Origin: Undaria pinnatifida
Taxonomy: Eukaryota > Sar > Phaeophyceae > Laminariales > Alariaceae
Direction of reading: 5' to 3'
NCBI GenBank assembly: GCA_012845835.1
Contig: JABAKD010000029.1
Coordinates: 7,311,484 to 7,375,483 of the forward strand
DNA length: 64,000 nt
Below are positions 11,181-22,143 of the stretch, piece after piece. A program made the translations under genes and the position numbers. The stretch's first letter is position 1. Each line of letters starts with the position of its first letter. The notes beneath the pieces were generated by a model. It was not told the origin of the DNA. It saw nothing but the letters and a program-made list of their open reading frames with translations, and did not search any database.

Positions 11181-11252
11181 AAAAATACCAATCGCGTTTC
11201 AGTGTACCGTATACGCTATCTCACATACTATTATTTAATTAAAATATTGTAA

Positions 11253-11760
11253 GGACGTCAGCCGTGAGTTCAACGAATTTCGGGTCAATACTCATCTATG
11301 CAAGCTGCGTTATTGGTACTTGTAATATACTATGTGGGTGAGTTTCTTCTCAATGGGGGGGGTCCTCTTAAAATATAGTCTAAATATATATTATAAAAAT
11401 GAAAAAAATATATGTACCATGACATGTTTTGTTTTTCTCCAATGTAATGGTTAGTGTTGGTATTTGTGCTTTAGGTGGGGAATTTTCAGCTACATCTAAC
11501 ATCATATTTTATAATTTTCTTTTTACTGTAGTTTCCACTATGCTGCTCTATCATATGTATGTATGGTAGGTGGTTTATTTAGTTACATCGGGAGGAGTAC
11601 GAACACAGAGTATTACTAGTTATATAGTATGTTAATAATAATACAGCATTCGAGAGTAAAAGTCGGCTAACTACTCCCCCGCTCCAAAAAAAAAAAAAAG
11701 AAAGACTCTGTGGGACTCGAACTCACGATTCCAAGTTGATACGCTGTCACTCTAACATTT
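11253..11760 (-). mobile_element. tRNA-headed SINE-like element, family 1 (copy A, first)
   Basis: On the minus strand the element starts at a tRNA-like segment with a Pol III B box (GAGTTCGAGTCCCAC, about 11,710-11,735). It continues through a T-rich stretch and a ~400-bp body and ends at GGCTGACGTC near 11,253. A second, diverged copy with the same limits lies at 23,371-23,862. The head looks like the 3' half of a tRNA; I could not place a convincing A box. No coding capacity. Confidence 0.65.
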
Positions 11761-12128
11761 GAAAAACAAAACAAAAAACAACCGGACGTCATCTGTGGGT
11801 TTTATTTATTTGGCGAAGAGCGCAACTCGTGAATGCGCTTTGCCATATGGTTCACATCACCATTTGTTGTCTCCTACGGGCGGTCTCCGAACCCATAATA
11901 ATGTCATATAAACACTATTAATACGTACCATGGTACCTGTTGAGGTTTTTCATTGGAGATGAAGGTACGCTCTTTCGAAATGACCCATGCTCCCAGAGAC
12001 AGGGTCGGTGTACGACGTACGAGGTGGATGTCTGACACTAAAGTAGTCAGCTATATTTAGTAGTATTGTTTTTTTTTTGCGGCACGTGGCGGTATCCTAC
12101 ATTATTGTGTTTTTCACCATGGATGGAA

Positions 12129-12153
12129 CTAACCCTAACCCTAACCCTAACCC
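12129..12153. repeat. Interstitial telomere-like CCCTAA tract (copy A)
   Basis: About four perfect CCCTAA units between unique-looking sequence and a minisatellite. In copy B (45,952-45,976) one unit is mutated to CCTAAA. It is short enough to be a repair scar or part of a repeat element. Confidence 0.85.
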
Positions 12154-12189
12154 ATAGGAACTATACCGATGACTGCCCCCTAGTGACGT

Positions 12190-12460
12190 CACGGGGGTGA
12201 TAGCTCGTGATAGCTCGTGATAGCTCGTGAAAGGTCATGGGACATGTCATGGTATGTCATGGGTCATGTCATGGTAGGTCATGGGACATGTCATGGTGTG
12301 TCATGGGACATGTCATGGTATGTCATGGGACATGTCATGGTATGTCATGGGACATGTCATGGTGTGTCATGGGACATGTAATGGGAGGTCATGGACGTGT
12401 ATTCGGGCTTAATGTCATGGGAGGTCATGGGATGTCATGGGAGGTCATGGACATGCAGCA
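12190..12460. repeat. Minisatellite: 10-bp TGATAGCTCG then 22-bp unit (copy A)
   Basis: Three copies of TGATAGCTCG (two in copy B) lead into about ten units of a 22-bp repeat, TCATGGGACATGTCATGGTATG, which is itself built from CATG-centred half units. Units are not separated by unique spacers, so this is not a CRISPR array. Confidence 0.9.
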
Positions 12461-12710
12461 CTTCAATACGGTGTTGGTTGATACAACGGTGGTACAACAC
12501 CGTTGCAACGGTGCGACGCGATATCACATATATGGATGGGAAGTTTCGTGCGATTTCCCGCGGGCATACCGCAGCATGTTACAATATGTCACGATATATC
12601 GTGGCATGCTGAACGATGTTTCACCGAAGGGAATGCCGCGGAATGTCGCGGAAGACGCTGAAACAGTCCGCGGCATGTCACGGGATATCGTGGGATATCG
12701 CGGCATGTCG

Positions 12711-12870
12711 CGACGCGTCGTGGGACATGCCATGGCATGTCATGGGTTTCCATGGGACACCATGGGTTCCTATGGCATGTCCCACGGCATGCCGCGACAA
12801 GCCGTGGGACATGCCGTGGGACACGCAATGGGAACCCATGACATGCCATGGCATGTCCCACGACGTGTCG
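12711..12870. repeat. Nested palindrome / cruciform-forming repeat (copy A)
   Basis: Outer arms 12,711-12,751 and 12,831-12,870 are inverted copies with one mismatch and one indel over about 40 bp. Between them a perfect 15-bp inner hairpin (12,774-12,788 with 12,801-12,815) has a 12-bp loop. The arms reuse the CATGGGACATG words of the adjacent minisatellite. Confidence 0.9.
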
Positions 12871-13928
12871 CAGCAAAAAAACACAATAATGTGAATACCA
12901 GCCGTAATGAGCACGCGGGAAACAAAAAAAATACACCGGGTATACATATAATAAACCAAAAAATACCGGCATTGGTATCTAATATCAACATACTCGTACT
13001 CAGGGGAGTACACAAAAAAAGAGAAAACGGAGCCAAACTCACTCCTAAAGAGGCCAAAACGAAAAAAAATCGGAGCGTTGTGATTTTTGGGCGTGCGAAT
13101 CGAGAAACTGACGGTTTTTTAGCAACGTTTCTTTTACTTGGTGTTAGTAAATCCCCCTTGTCTGCCTCCTCGAGAAAAAATGTGGGTAATTTTTTCTTCA
13201 TCTTTTGTGCTCCCCTGCCTGACGTTCTTCGTACAACAATACTTCCAAGTACGATATATAGGCAGCACCGTACCAGGTATGAGATTATTGGTACGGTTAG
13301 CATAACACGTAAGATGGCAAGATAGCAAGATAGCCCACCCCCGGAGGCCAATTCTTACGCAGCAGTCGGATCCGTGAGTCGAGAAGGGCCTTTTCCGACC
13401 GGACACTTTGGTCGACTGGACTCTTCCGGGTCTCCTTACCGTTTGGTTTCTTGTCCTATTGTCCTATTGTACAGTAGGTGCATACTACCACGGATATCAT
13501 GTATCTGGAATCGATTCTTGAGCGGGGCGGCGTCAGCCGCAGAACCCTGGTAGAATGCCTACACAAAGTATATAGACTATACTGTACTCTACCGTACGAA
13601 GTCAGTCGCACCGTAACACACGCAAGATGGCAGGACAATGCCGCACCTCCTGGGACGAGAACTTCGAGGCTGTTTCCATGGTTTATCCGAAACAACGGGG
13701 GGGGGAGGGGGGGGGGGGGGGGCACAACGGAAAGGATCGCTTGCGTAAGATCTCGTCCCGCAGGTGTTTCCACAGACAGACGCAAAAATAGCCGCATCCA
13801 TTGCTCCGCGTTTGCGCTGTTCACGTTGTACCCGTTGTCAATAACATGTGGTCAGCTTCAATCATGGTCCTAAAAGTACTCCATCTCGCGCGTTGACGTG
13901 CGGCATACGCTCTCCCCCCAGTTAGCCA

Positions 13929-13972
13929 ACGAGGAGGAGAGGAGGAGAGGAGGAGAGGAGGAGAGGAGGGGG
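13929..13972. repeat. 11-bp purine minisatellite AGGAGGAGAGG (copy A)
   Basis: Four tandem units of an all-purine 11-mer. The surrounding 13,330-14,160 stretch has short ORFs conserved with copy B but no gene I can support. Confidence 0.8.
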
Positions 13973-14161
13973 CAACTGCAGCACATAGTGGTCCTTCGTC
14001 GATCAACCGCGCCGAGATTCGTTGGCACGCCGTCTGCATAGATAAGACGCCGGCAGCAAGCCACACCGACGATTGCATCCACATCGCACAGCCGCTTTCT
14101 ACGGGCTGTGATAACGGTGAGCAAAGGATATATGTCTGGTACGTCTCTTACCGTCGTCAAA

Positions 14162-14463
14162 ACCTTTTTTTTTTGCTTTATCCTCCGGCGGATGGGGAAA
14201 AATATAGCTTAAGCTCACCACACCTCCACATATTTTCATAGACGTCGTGCGTGTGTCGATTTCACTCAATTGCTTTCGCAATCCACCACTAACTAGCTGG
14301 CGTGTCCTTCGGTTCCCGCGATAGCGATAGCGCGAGCCGTCTCTACCGGCGGTCCCTGTTACTACTCCGGCAGCGCAAGCTGCCGTTGTATGCGGATGCG
14401 TGATTATGTCGACCCGGCCTGACCCTGAGGGCCAGGTGCGGTAGAGATAGCCACCCGCCATAC
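14162..14463 (-). mobile_element. Hairpin-tailed short interspersed element, family 2 (copy A)
   Basis: On the minus strand it begins at GGCGGGTGGCTATCTCTACC and ends in TTTTTCCCCATCCGCCGGAGGAT followed by an A/T tract. The near-palindromic ATCCGCCGGAGGAT marks the tail. About 80% identical copies or fragments occur at 23,056-23,352 (+), 20,881-21,010 (-) and 22,340-22,385 (-). It has a SINE-like structure with no clear tRNA boxes. Confidence 0.7.
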
Positions 14464-15139
14464 ATGCTGCTTTGTAGGTTTAAGGCCACATCGGGTGCTC
14501 TGAGCCTCGACACGACGGCAGACAGCAGTCAGCAGTGCTACGAGGATATATGTATGTGCTACGAATGATATGTTGGTTGTTGGTTAGGTATTGCTGCTCC
14601 GTGGAACGTGTTGCACTTATGATATTGCCTTGTTTAATTATAAATTGACTTGACGAGAAAAGCGAGAAACGGAAACGAAAAACAGCAGGTACATGATATA
14701 CGTACAGTGAGGTACACGATTTAAGAGCCTGTCTCCGAGCCGCCCAAAACGACCGCTCACATCGCCGTGACTCTTTTGTGTCACATTGGGTATCATATAG
14801 GTCTAGTGTACGTATTTAGGCGTCACAAGGCGTGAAAAGCCGATTTGACGACGGCGCCTATTTACAACCTATGGACTGCGAAACATGTACAGCAGTCCAC
14901 ACCCCAATATTATTTGTGTGGTAGGGTTGAAATGGTTGAAACGGAGTACTGAATCAGCCACACCTACTTTTTTATTGGTGAACACCTCTACCCTCATCCC
15001 GGCCGGACCGGATTACATTTTGGCACCCTGCTCCCTCTCTAGTGTTGCGAATCAACGAAATTGCGTGGTTGATTTGATTATTGACTTTTTGGGCTTGTTT
15101 CGATCATGTTTTTTCTTTTTTTCTTTTTTTTCCATCCCA

Positions 15140-15455
15140 ATTTTATCCTCGCATTAACTCTCGCGCTCCCTCCCAGTCATAGCTCAGATCCGGGGTCACA
15201 TAGCGGGCCCTCCTCTCCCCTCCCCACTACGGTATAATAACGTCTTCACTTTTATCGCGAGAAGAATTCAGCGTTTTCTTCCTTCGTCGACTCGCGTCGA
15301 ATTGTGCCTACCCACGCTGCTAGGCGTTCTCAGCAGTTGGTCCTCTTTTGCGCATTTTTGCAAATAAAGTCAAAAACTCACCACGGTGGGAACTCAAGGA
15401 CCAACGCTAGTAGTATTCGAGGGTAACCACTAGACCACCGGGGCGACCGGCTGTT
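15140..15455 (-). mobile_element. tRNA-headed SINE-like element, family 3 (copy A, first)
   Basis: The minus strand opens with CGCCCCGGTGGTCTAGTGGT, which contains a good Pol III A box. A degenerate B-box region (CTTGAGTTCCCACC) and a body with TCGACGAAGGAAG and CTATGTGACCCCGGATC follow. Related copies lie at 18,190-18,640 (-), 19,830-20,110 (-), 21,020-21,200 (+, body only) and 60,460-60,790 (+). Confidence 0.7.
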
Positions 15456-16713
15456 TGTGGTGTAATTATGTTTAGTGCTAGTTGACAGATTCATCATGAT
15501 TATTTTATTATTTGTACATAGGTCTAAATGGATAATTTTTGGTTTTCGGCTGGTCGTGATTAAATCATGATTAAAATAGTGATAGTTGATATTTAATAGG
15601 TTAATCATGATTGTTTGATTATTTGTAGAGAAATGGGTATTTTTTGTTTTCGTTCTGGGATTATATGGTTTGACCGTTTCATTTCGTTTCGTTTCGTTTG
15701 TCACGAGAGAGACTTGTGCTGCCGTTGCCTCCGGACGTCAAGAATCTAGCATTGAGCAGTAGGATGGATGGAAAATAGCGAAGGAATATATCAAGCGAAA
15801 GCTTTATAGTGTCTCCTTCCTTGTCATATCATAGGTCATGGGGATACCTTGACCTCCCTCAAAAGTTTTCGCTGTTGTGAGTGAGAGATTACATACTGCT
15901 TCTGCGCAGGCCATGGTATGCATACCTACTTCAACTTTGTGTACGGCCCAGGCTGCGTAGCTTTCTTATACCAGCTACTAGTATGATTTAGAGGGTGTGC
16001 TCCACGCACTAACTTTGGTATATATATGTCAACCTTTCGAGGGCAGATGTCTCGGTTATAGCTTGTTTCGGTCCAAGTCAAGGGCGTACGAAAAAAACAC
16101 CCGCAACCCACACTACAGACTGGTTCGAGTGAAAAGCCCGGGAGCATCTCCCCCACGAATGGGGACGAATGCCGCTCGCAATATCTAGTCAAAGAGTGAA
16201 TACTTGGCGTCATACTGACCCTCATGACCAGCGGAAGGGGGTGACATGGCCAGTTTTTTATCTAACAGCCTCGGGCTGTCTGTCTCTAGGAGCGAAACTC
16301 GTATCGACCAATGACACAGGCCTTCAGTTTTTCAATAATATTTAGGCTTTTCCAAGCGGGGGGGAGAAAAAAATTGTATAGCATTTTGCACGACCCGGTG
16401 GGAGATACTCCAAGGCAGGCATGTCTGTAGATTTTTTTTTTGCGAAAAAAACGACGATCTGACTTGCCTCTGTTCAATATTAAGCAGAATCCAGCGGTGA
16501 ACTGGATCCTCCACTAGAACCAAGTCATTTAAAGGAAGTGACGCATCTTACTCATTTTTACGAACAAAAGTCCAAATGCCCACGCCGTTTTTGAGAGAGA
16601 TAGAGAGCTTGACGTTTTGCACACGTGTTGTACATATTCATCCCGAGGCCTGACCTCCTTTCTTTTTTTCTTTTTTTTTTCGCCGAACATTTTTGGTCTG
16701 AAACCACTGTTTT

Positions 16714-17292
16714 TGAAAAACGAATCTTGATCTTGTTTTTCATCCAGATATTCTCTTCCCCGCGCATTTGACCCCTTTAGAGCCCCTGGACCCCTCTCTA
16801 TACAAAATTCAAGTAATTTTGTCCCCAAACACGGGTTTCCAGTTGTAAAGGGGTTAAGTCGATTTTCCTCGCGGAAAGCACAAAACCGACTATTCTCTTA
16901 TTAAACAAACTGTTCGAGCTCTCTTTCAGGGCTTCCCGGCAAACCTACCCATCGCCACAGGGGCACATATCTTGATTTCAAGAGCTGGGTAAGATTCGCC
17001 CGAGACGTAAAAAATCCCGTTATTTTCCATATATATATCTGGCCAAGATTCTCGCAAAATGAGTGTTATGTTGCAGAAGATGTTGATTCTCTCTTTGTTC
17101 TGGAAATAATTGACAATCAACCCCTGTGGCAACGGATAGGTTTCATCGATGGAAAGCCCTGCAAGAGAGCTCGAAGATTTTTATTTTCAACAGGATGGTC
17201 GACTTTGTGCTCTCCGCGAGAAAATTGACTTAAATACGTAGTAGGAAAGAAGAGAAGAACTGAAGGAAAAACAAGATCAAGATTCGTTTTTC
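16714..17292. repeat. Long imperfect inverted repeat, about 580 bp (copy A)
   Basis: Outer arms are GAAAAACGAATCTTGATCTT (16,714 on) and its inverse (to 17,292). Inner arms 16,855-16,963 and 17,121-17,232 match over about 110 bp with scattered mismatches, including TCGCGGAAAGCACAAA and GTTCGAGCTCTCT. The centre lies near 17,042. It encodes nothing and looks like a foldback element or a source of hairpin RNA. Confidence 0.8.
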
Positions 17293-17469
17293 CATGACGG
17301 TGGCCAAACGTGGCCTACCTTTTCCAAGAAATCTCGACTGACGAAAAGTCAGGCGAAAAAATAAAACAATTCAACACAACACCCAGGCGAGGTCTTCGCG
17401 AAACGGCACACAGAAGACGTGTGCAAAATTCCATTTATTTCCAGTTCCCGGTCTGAAGCGAGAAAACAG

Positions 17470-17745
17470 TGTGGCCCTTACCCCCAACAAACTCTACAAA
17501 CATCACCCTCTGTGGCAGACGCTGCTCCCCCATACGTGCTACGAATCCCGCAAACAATATCCTCCGTTTGCGCACTATCGCCTCTATGCTCTCGGAAGCT
17601 GCCTTGGCAAGCGCGTCGGCGTACGATAGGGTGTGGTCGTCGCGATTCCGTTTCCGCCATCCGAGGCATTGATTGGAGGAGCATGGAGTTTTCAAAACAC
17701 TAGTGAACATTCGCCGGGGAATACGTTTCGGGCTTTTCACTTTAA
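17470..17745 (-). pseudogene. Second non-LTR reverse transcriptase relic, C-terminal fragment (copy A)
   Basis: The minus strand encodes KRIPRRMFTSVLK, then HTLSYADALAKAASESIEAI, then VRKRRILFAGFVARMGEQRL and PQRVMFVEFVGGKG. The RKRxLLFAGxxARMGxxRLP pattern is typical of the region after the polymerase domain in non-LTR elements. Only this ~90-residue piece remains; the catalytic core is missing. In copy B the end reads more typically (GEFVGGKGYSG). Confidence 0.7.
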
Positions 17746-17889
17746 CCAGCCTGTAACACCCCCGCCGCCCTTAGGATGGGCCGATCTATTTCGCCATTGA
17801 TCGCCATACAATACAAGCATACACAGCCCCAAATGTGGTTACTGCCTGTCCAGATATGCACAACGAAGCCCATCTCATATTAATAAACA

Positions 17890-18045
17890 AAAATCACCAA
17901 AGTTGGGGTGATTGATTCAATTATGATTATTTGATTATTAAGCGATAAATCAAGCAAAAATTGATTTGACTATGAGTGGAAATAATCATCATAAAAAAAA
18001 ACGTGATTTATCATCGCGTTGATTGTTGATTCACAACACTACAAT
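17890..18045 (-). repeat. AT-rich repeat ending TAGTGTTGTGAATCAAC (copy A)
   Basis: Read on the minus strand, it begins TAGTGTTGTGAATCAAC and continues with repeated TGATTATTTGATTA words. A matching but inverted terminus (TAGTGTTGCGAATCAAC) is at 15,040 on the plus strand. This could be two ends of one DNA element or two separate insertions. Confidence 0.5.
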
Positions 18046-18189
18046 TACCCCTCTCGGCAACAGGTAGTGCACCAGCATATAAGGGTAAGGGTTAGTGGAA
18101 TAGCGTATGGACCTCAGTCAAGAGCTGCCGTCCACATGGGCTGTAAATAGTAAATAGTCCCTCCCCGATTTGACCGCTTTCGCTTTGTC

Positions 18190-18640
18190 AAACGCTCTTG
18201 AACCGCGTATCATACTGCTGCACAGTATGGCCTTCACTCTTTCCCTGGTGCACTTTCTTTCCAGCTCACCCTCTTTTCGTATGGTACGGACAACGGATCC
18301 GGGGCCACATAGCAGGCACTTCTCCCTCCTCCCCTCTATGATATTAAGTATCCCGTTTTTTCGACCAGTCAGTGTGTAGTGAGCAAGAAGGGTTCTGGAT
18401 TTCAGCATTTGCTTCCCTCGTCGACTGGCGTCTTGCTGTGCGTGCCGGGGAACTGGGGCTACGAACAGGCGCTTTTTGGTGCAATTTTTGCACAAAAGCG
18501 AAAGTCAAAGTTCCTTCGGGGGGGCTCGAATTGCGAAATCGACCTCACTTAATTTCTGCGGCTACTTATTGTAGTGACTACAGGCAGGACGAAGTTGTCA
18601 ACAGACCACCGGGGGCGCCGTCGTTATTGTTTCTTTCTTC
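18190..18640 (-). mobile_element. SINE-like element, family 3 (copy A, second)
   Basis: The minus-strand head is GGCGCCCCCGGTGGTCTGTT. The body with GTCGACGAGGGAAGCAAATG and CTATGTGGCCCCGGATC is shared with 15,140-15,455. The A box is decayed. The longest ORF (125 codons) gives a protein with no recognised family. Confidence 0.6.
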
Positions 18641-18689
18641 TATCGATTTTACTCACACTGCTGTTACTTTCCAAGCCAACTCATTGCCA

Positions 18690-18890
18690 TAGGTTTATCC
18701 TCAAGTGACCTTCTGGACAAAAGCCGTGGTCACATATATATGTCTTCCCTTCCCCCCGGTGAATTAATTTCATACGTGCCTTCATTTTTCTTGCGCGTGG
18801 ATTTAATACAGGGTTCAGCATTCCCACTGCTCGTCGATTTTCATCGACTTTTACTGACTGACGTTTTCGCGCTTCCTTTCCGAGAGCCCA
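18690..18890 (-). mobile_element. SINE-like body fragment related to family 3 (copy A)
   Basis: Shares GTCGATGAAAATCGACGAGC, GCTGAACCCT and TGTGACCACGGCTTTTGTCC with the element at 19,830-20,110, but lacks a tRNA-like head. Copy B carries the same fragment at about 52,460-52,660. Confidence 0.55.
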
Positions 18891-19829
18891 TCTTTTGCAC
18901 AACAAGAAAAAGTCTATATCGTGTACGAGTATATACGAGTACAGCAGTATGCGGATCTCTTGTTTCTGGCCATGCAACTCTCACTGGTATGTAAAGCAGG
19001 GAGTTCCTACACTATTTTTCAGTACAAAAGCGACCAGGTTTATATTCTCTTCAAAAAACTCGAGCCTAAAATTCTCAACTGCCCAACCCTTAATTGAGCG
19101 ATGCCGCGTCCTGTACGCACCGTTTACGATGATTTGTATCACGTTCGGGCTCTAAAACCTCATCACCCTTTACCACATACATACTCCACGGGTGGAATTA
19201 ATTGTGGAAGTAATATTCAGCGTACCACGGTGATAAATTGGCTTGGTTATTTCGAATTACAAAAACATACCTGGTACCTGGTACCGGGTATGTACGAGGT
19301 ATGATATACCAGGTATACAACATCGACCGACCGAGGTGGTATATGCTTTATTGACGGGCGTGATAAAGGAGGTGTGGTATATCATACTTGTGATTTTTCA
19401 AGAGAGGTTTGCTGCCACACTCCGAGCGAGTGGGGCACGAAAACACGGGACTTGACCGAACAAAATACAGGACGGGCATGTGGATGCATTGCGAAACCTT
19501 GCTGGCTGTTGTTGATGTTCACGGTCAACGCTGACTTTTAGGCGGCCCCGGTTTGTTCTGGAAAAACGATACCAACACACGCTGCGGAACTCCGCGACTG
19601 TCCTTGCCGACCTCGAGCCGCCCAAAGGGTAAGAGTTGAGGTTAGGTTAGGGCTATGGTTAGCTCTGCGGTCGGATTGGTCTGGGTTGACGTGCAACATT
19701 GAAGTTGACCATAAACGACAGGCAGGACGTTTGTTGCCTGCGCGTCCTGCAGTTGGGGGAGGGCGATATCTTGGGGGTGTCATACTGATTACGAGGTAAA
19801 GCCTGGGTGGTATTTTGTTTTTTTGCGCA

Positions 19830-20110
19830 CAACTACTTTCCAGCTTCTGGACAAGCCGTGGTCACAGATGTCGTCCCTTCTTCCCCCCGGTTCTTGCCTT
19901 CAATTTTTATCGCGCATAGGGTTCAGCAATCCTACTGCTCGTCGTTTTTCATCGACGGTGGCTAACTCACGCTCTCGCGCTTTCCGCAAGTCAATTTGTG
20001 CTCAAGGAAAAGTCCCCACGAATTTATACGATTATGCACTCGGGGGAATTCGAACTCACGAATCTGACCAGGCTCGAGGATAACCTGATACGCCACCGGG
20101 GCTGCCCTAT
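19830..20110 (-). mobile_element. tRNA-headed SINE-like element, family 3 variant (copy A)
   Basis: Minus strand: head GGCAGCCCCGGTGGCGTATC, an A-box-like region, then a B box in GTGAGTTCGAATTCCCCC (about 20,045-20,065). The body ends at TGTGACCACGGCTTGTCCAG. This is the copy with the clearest pairing of A-box-like and B-box sequences, spaced roughly as in a tRNA. Confidence 0.7.
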
Positions 20111-20880
20111 TTCCAAGTGACTATTTTGCAATTAATTGCTATTTTGCTATTTTGCTAAATGCAAAAAGTAAAAGGCGCCCATCTACCTACCAAATATCCA
20201 GATACAGCGACGCTTACCCTGAGCCATGTTGGAGGAGAGAAGGGCAGCGAAAGAGCAGGTTGTCAGCTTAGCTTTGCAGTGTTGAAGAGTCCACACGGTA
20301 GAGAGATGGATGGCTTTCTAGGCGGTGCGAGGCGAAACGCTGACTGACCGACTGACCGTCGAAAGCGGAGAGTTTACAACGAGAAAAAGGCGTTTCCCAC
20401 TAGGGATTTTTTTCCCATTTTTTCCGTTAACTTTTACCAGGTACAGATTTGTGTGTACGGCGTTGTTTCCACAGGTACTGAGTATTATGCCAGGCATGCG
20501 GTATTAGGTGGTGTTGACAGCTCAGTTGGCCTGGTCGACAGCCCCACCAACCCGTGTGGACAACTGGGCGTTCGTTTGTCGCCCAAGAGAAGGGCCCAAG
20601 CCAGCCTTTCAGTGTAATGCGAATATGATCCTGCTATTAACCACTTCGAAGCCTATTATTGTGTAGCACACAGACAGACCGAAAACGAGACGAGCTCGAT
20701 CTAATCAATGATGGGCCTCTTGTATCGGAAGAGCTTGCAGTAGTACGTGTGTCGTCAGTTCAGTAGGGAGGGGCTGTACAACTCGGTTCAGACATTGGAC
20801 TATTCCAAACTCTATACTTGGTCTACATTCATTCGTAAGAAACCTGAAAACCGGCTCTATCATAGGCAGGTCATTTTCTA

Positions 20881-21010
20881 CCTTTTTTTTTTTTTTTATC
20901 CTCCGGCGGATGATGGGAAAAATAAAGCTTTATTTAGCTCACCACACTTCCATGTATTTTCATACGCGTCGTGTGTCGATTTAACTCAGTTGCTTTCGCA
21001 GCCCAACGCT
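20881..21010 (-). mobile_element. Family 2 element, truncated 3' part (copy A)
   Basis: Contains the inverse ATCCTCCGGCGGAT tail box next to a T15 tract, and about 100 bp of body up to AGCTAGCGTTGGGCTGCGAA. The head is missing, as expected of 5'-truncated retroposed copies. Confidence 0.7.
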
Positions 21011-21479
21011 AGCTGGCAAAAATGACCCTTAGTCTGGTGCGTCGAGAAGGGACAGAAAGAAATTGCTGAAATTGCTTCACGGGAAAAAAATAAAAACTCT
21101 TACCCTAGCAGGGAGGGGAGAGGGAGGAGAAGAGGCTGATTAATGACCTCGGATCTAAGTTAGGTCTCGGGAGGGAGGAAGAGAAAGAAAAAGTGCGAAC
21201 GTAATACGTACCAGTATATGAGATGAGCACAAAGCAAGCCGAACCGAAAATAAAAAAAAGATTTCTTCTACATTCCTACAGACAGCGAGCGCCTAGACGA
21301 CCTATTCGTACTTTCTTATTTTTCAAAATTCTAGGAGGGCAGATTTCTGAAAATAAATGGGTTTTCCTTCAAGAGGGCCGATACTATAATATACTTACTT
21401 GCTACACTGTAGTTACAAGGGGAGTCGCCGACCTACCACACAACCCGTAATACGCGCGATCGGAGTATCACACACAGCT

Positions 21480-21550
21480 TACGAAGATGAGTTTCGACAA
21501 AATCTTCGATCTCACAGCTAGCTGGAGTGTATTTTCATTTTTTATAATAT
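21480..21550 (+). repeat. Short repeat segment GATGAGTTTCGAC..ATTTTCATTTTTTATAATAT (copy A)
   Basis: The same 60-70 bp segment recurs at 26,986-27,056 (+) and, inverted, at the start of the copy-B insertion at 52,673. It is the 3' end of a retroposed element. Confidence 0.6.
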
Positions 21551-22143
21551 GCTTGTTCTTAATACACTTGTTCTTGTTCTCTTCAACGCGCCTCGTGAGC
21601 GAAGCAAACCCCGTGGATATTGCATCCCATCATATATTGTGTATTATTGAGGATACAATATTATACTTACCTGTGGTACCTGTGTAGGGGGGGGGTGCAT
21701 ACAGCAGTTGTGCGTACTCAATCAAGAGGGTATATATATGCTGGCAAGGAGAATGGATTGGGTTAGTATAGACTATAGTATTCGGAGCATTTCATCAGTT
21801 GGATTTGCGTTCGGAATTAATTTAATTGTGAACTGCACATACATTGTCGGCAAGGTGTTCATGAGGGAGGACAGACCTTTCCTTCACCCGTCTTAGCACA
21901 CAAGAAAGAACAGATGATACACACAGCACTAAAGATTACCGCATGTTTTTGAAAGCTTTTTGTTGCGCTCGGCTGTGTGTTTTTTAACAATTCATGAGAG
22001 GGCATCGACCCAACCCAACCAGCCCCAGCCCGAAACCTGACCCCAACACTAGCCCAAACCCAAGTACAGGCTAAGCAGAGGCTCCGACCCGAGATCGGCT
22101 TCGCCGCGCGTTTGGGGAAATCTGCTAGAACTCTGCTACTTAC

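Noticed and set aside
12233-12455. CRISPR-like regular repeat
   Set aside because: Repeats are contiguous with no unique spacers, and the setting is eukaryotic.
12237-13325. 362-codon plus-strand ORF starting in the minisatellite
   Set aside because: The first third is the translated 22-bp repeat and the rest is non-coding-like and frame-disrupted around indels in copy B.
14162-14461. Protein-coding function for the family 2 element (shared GRVDI.THP.TTAACAAGVV peptide)
   Set aside because: The peptide identity between the two divergent copies is about what ~80% DNA identity would give without selection, and one frame has an early stop.
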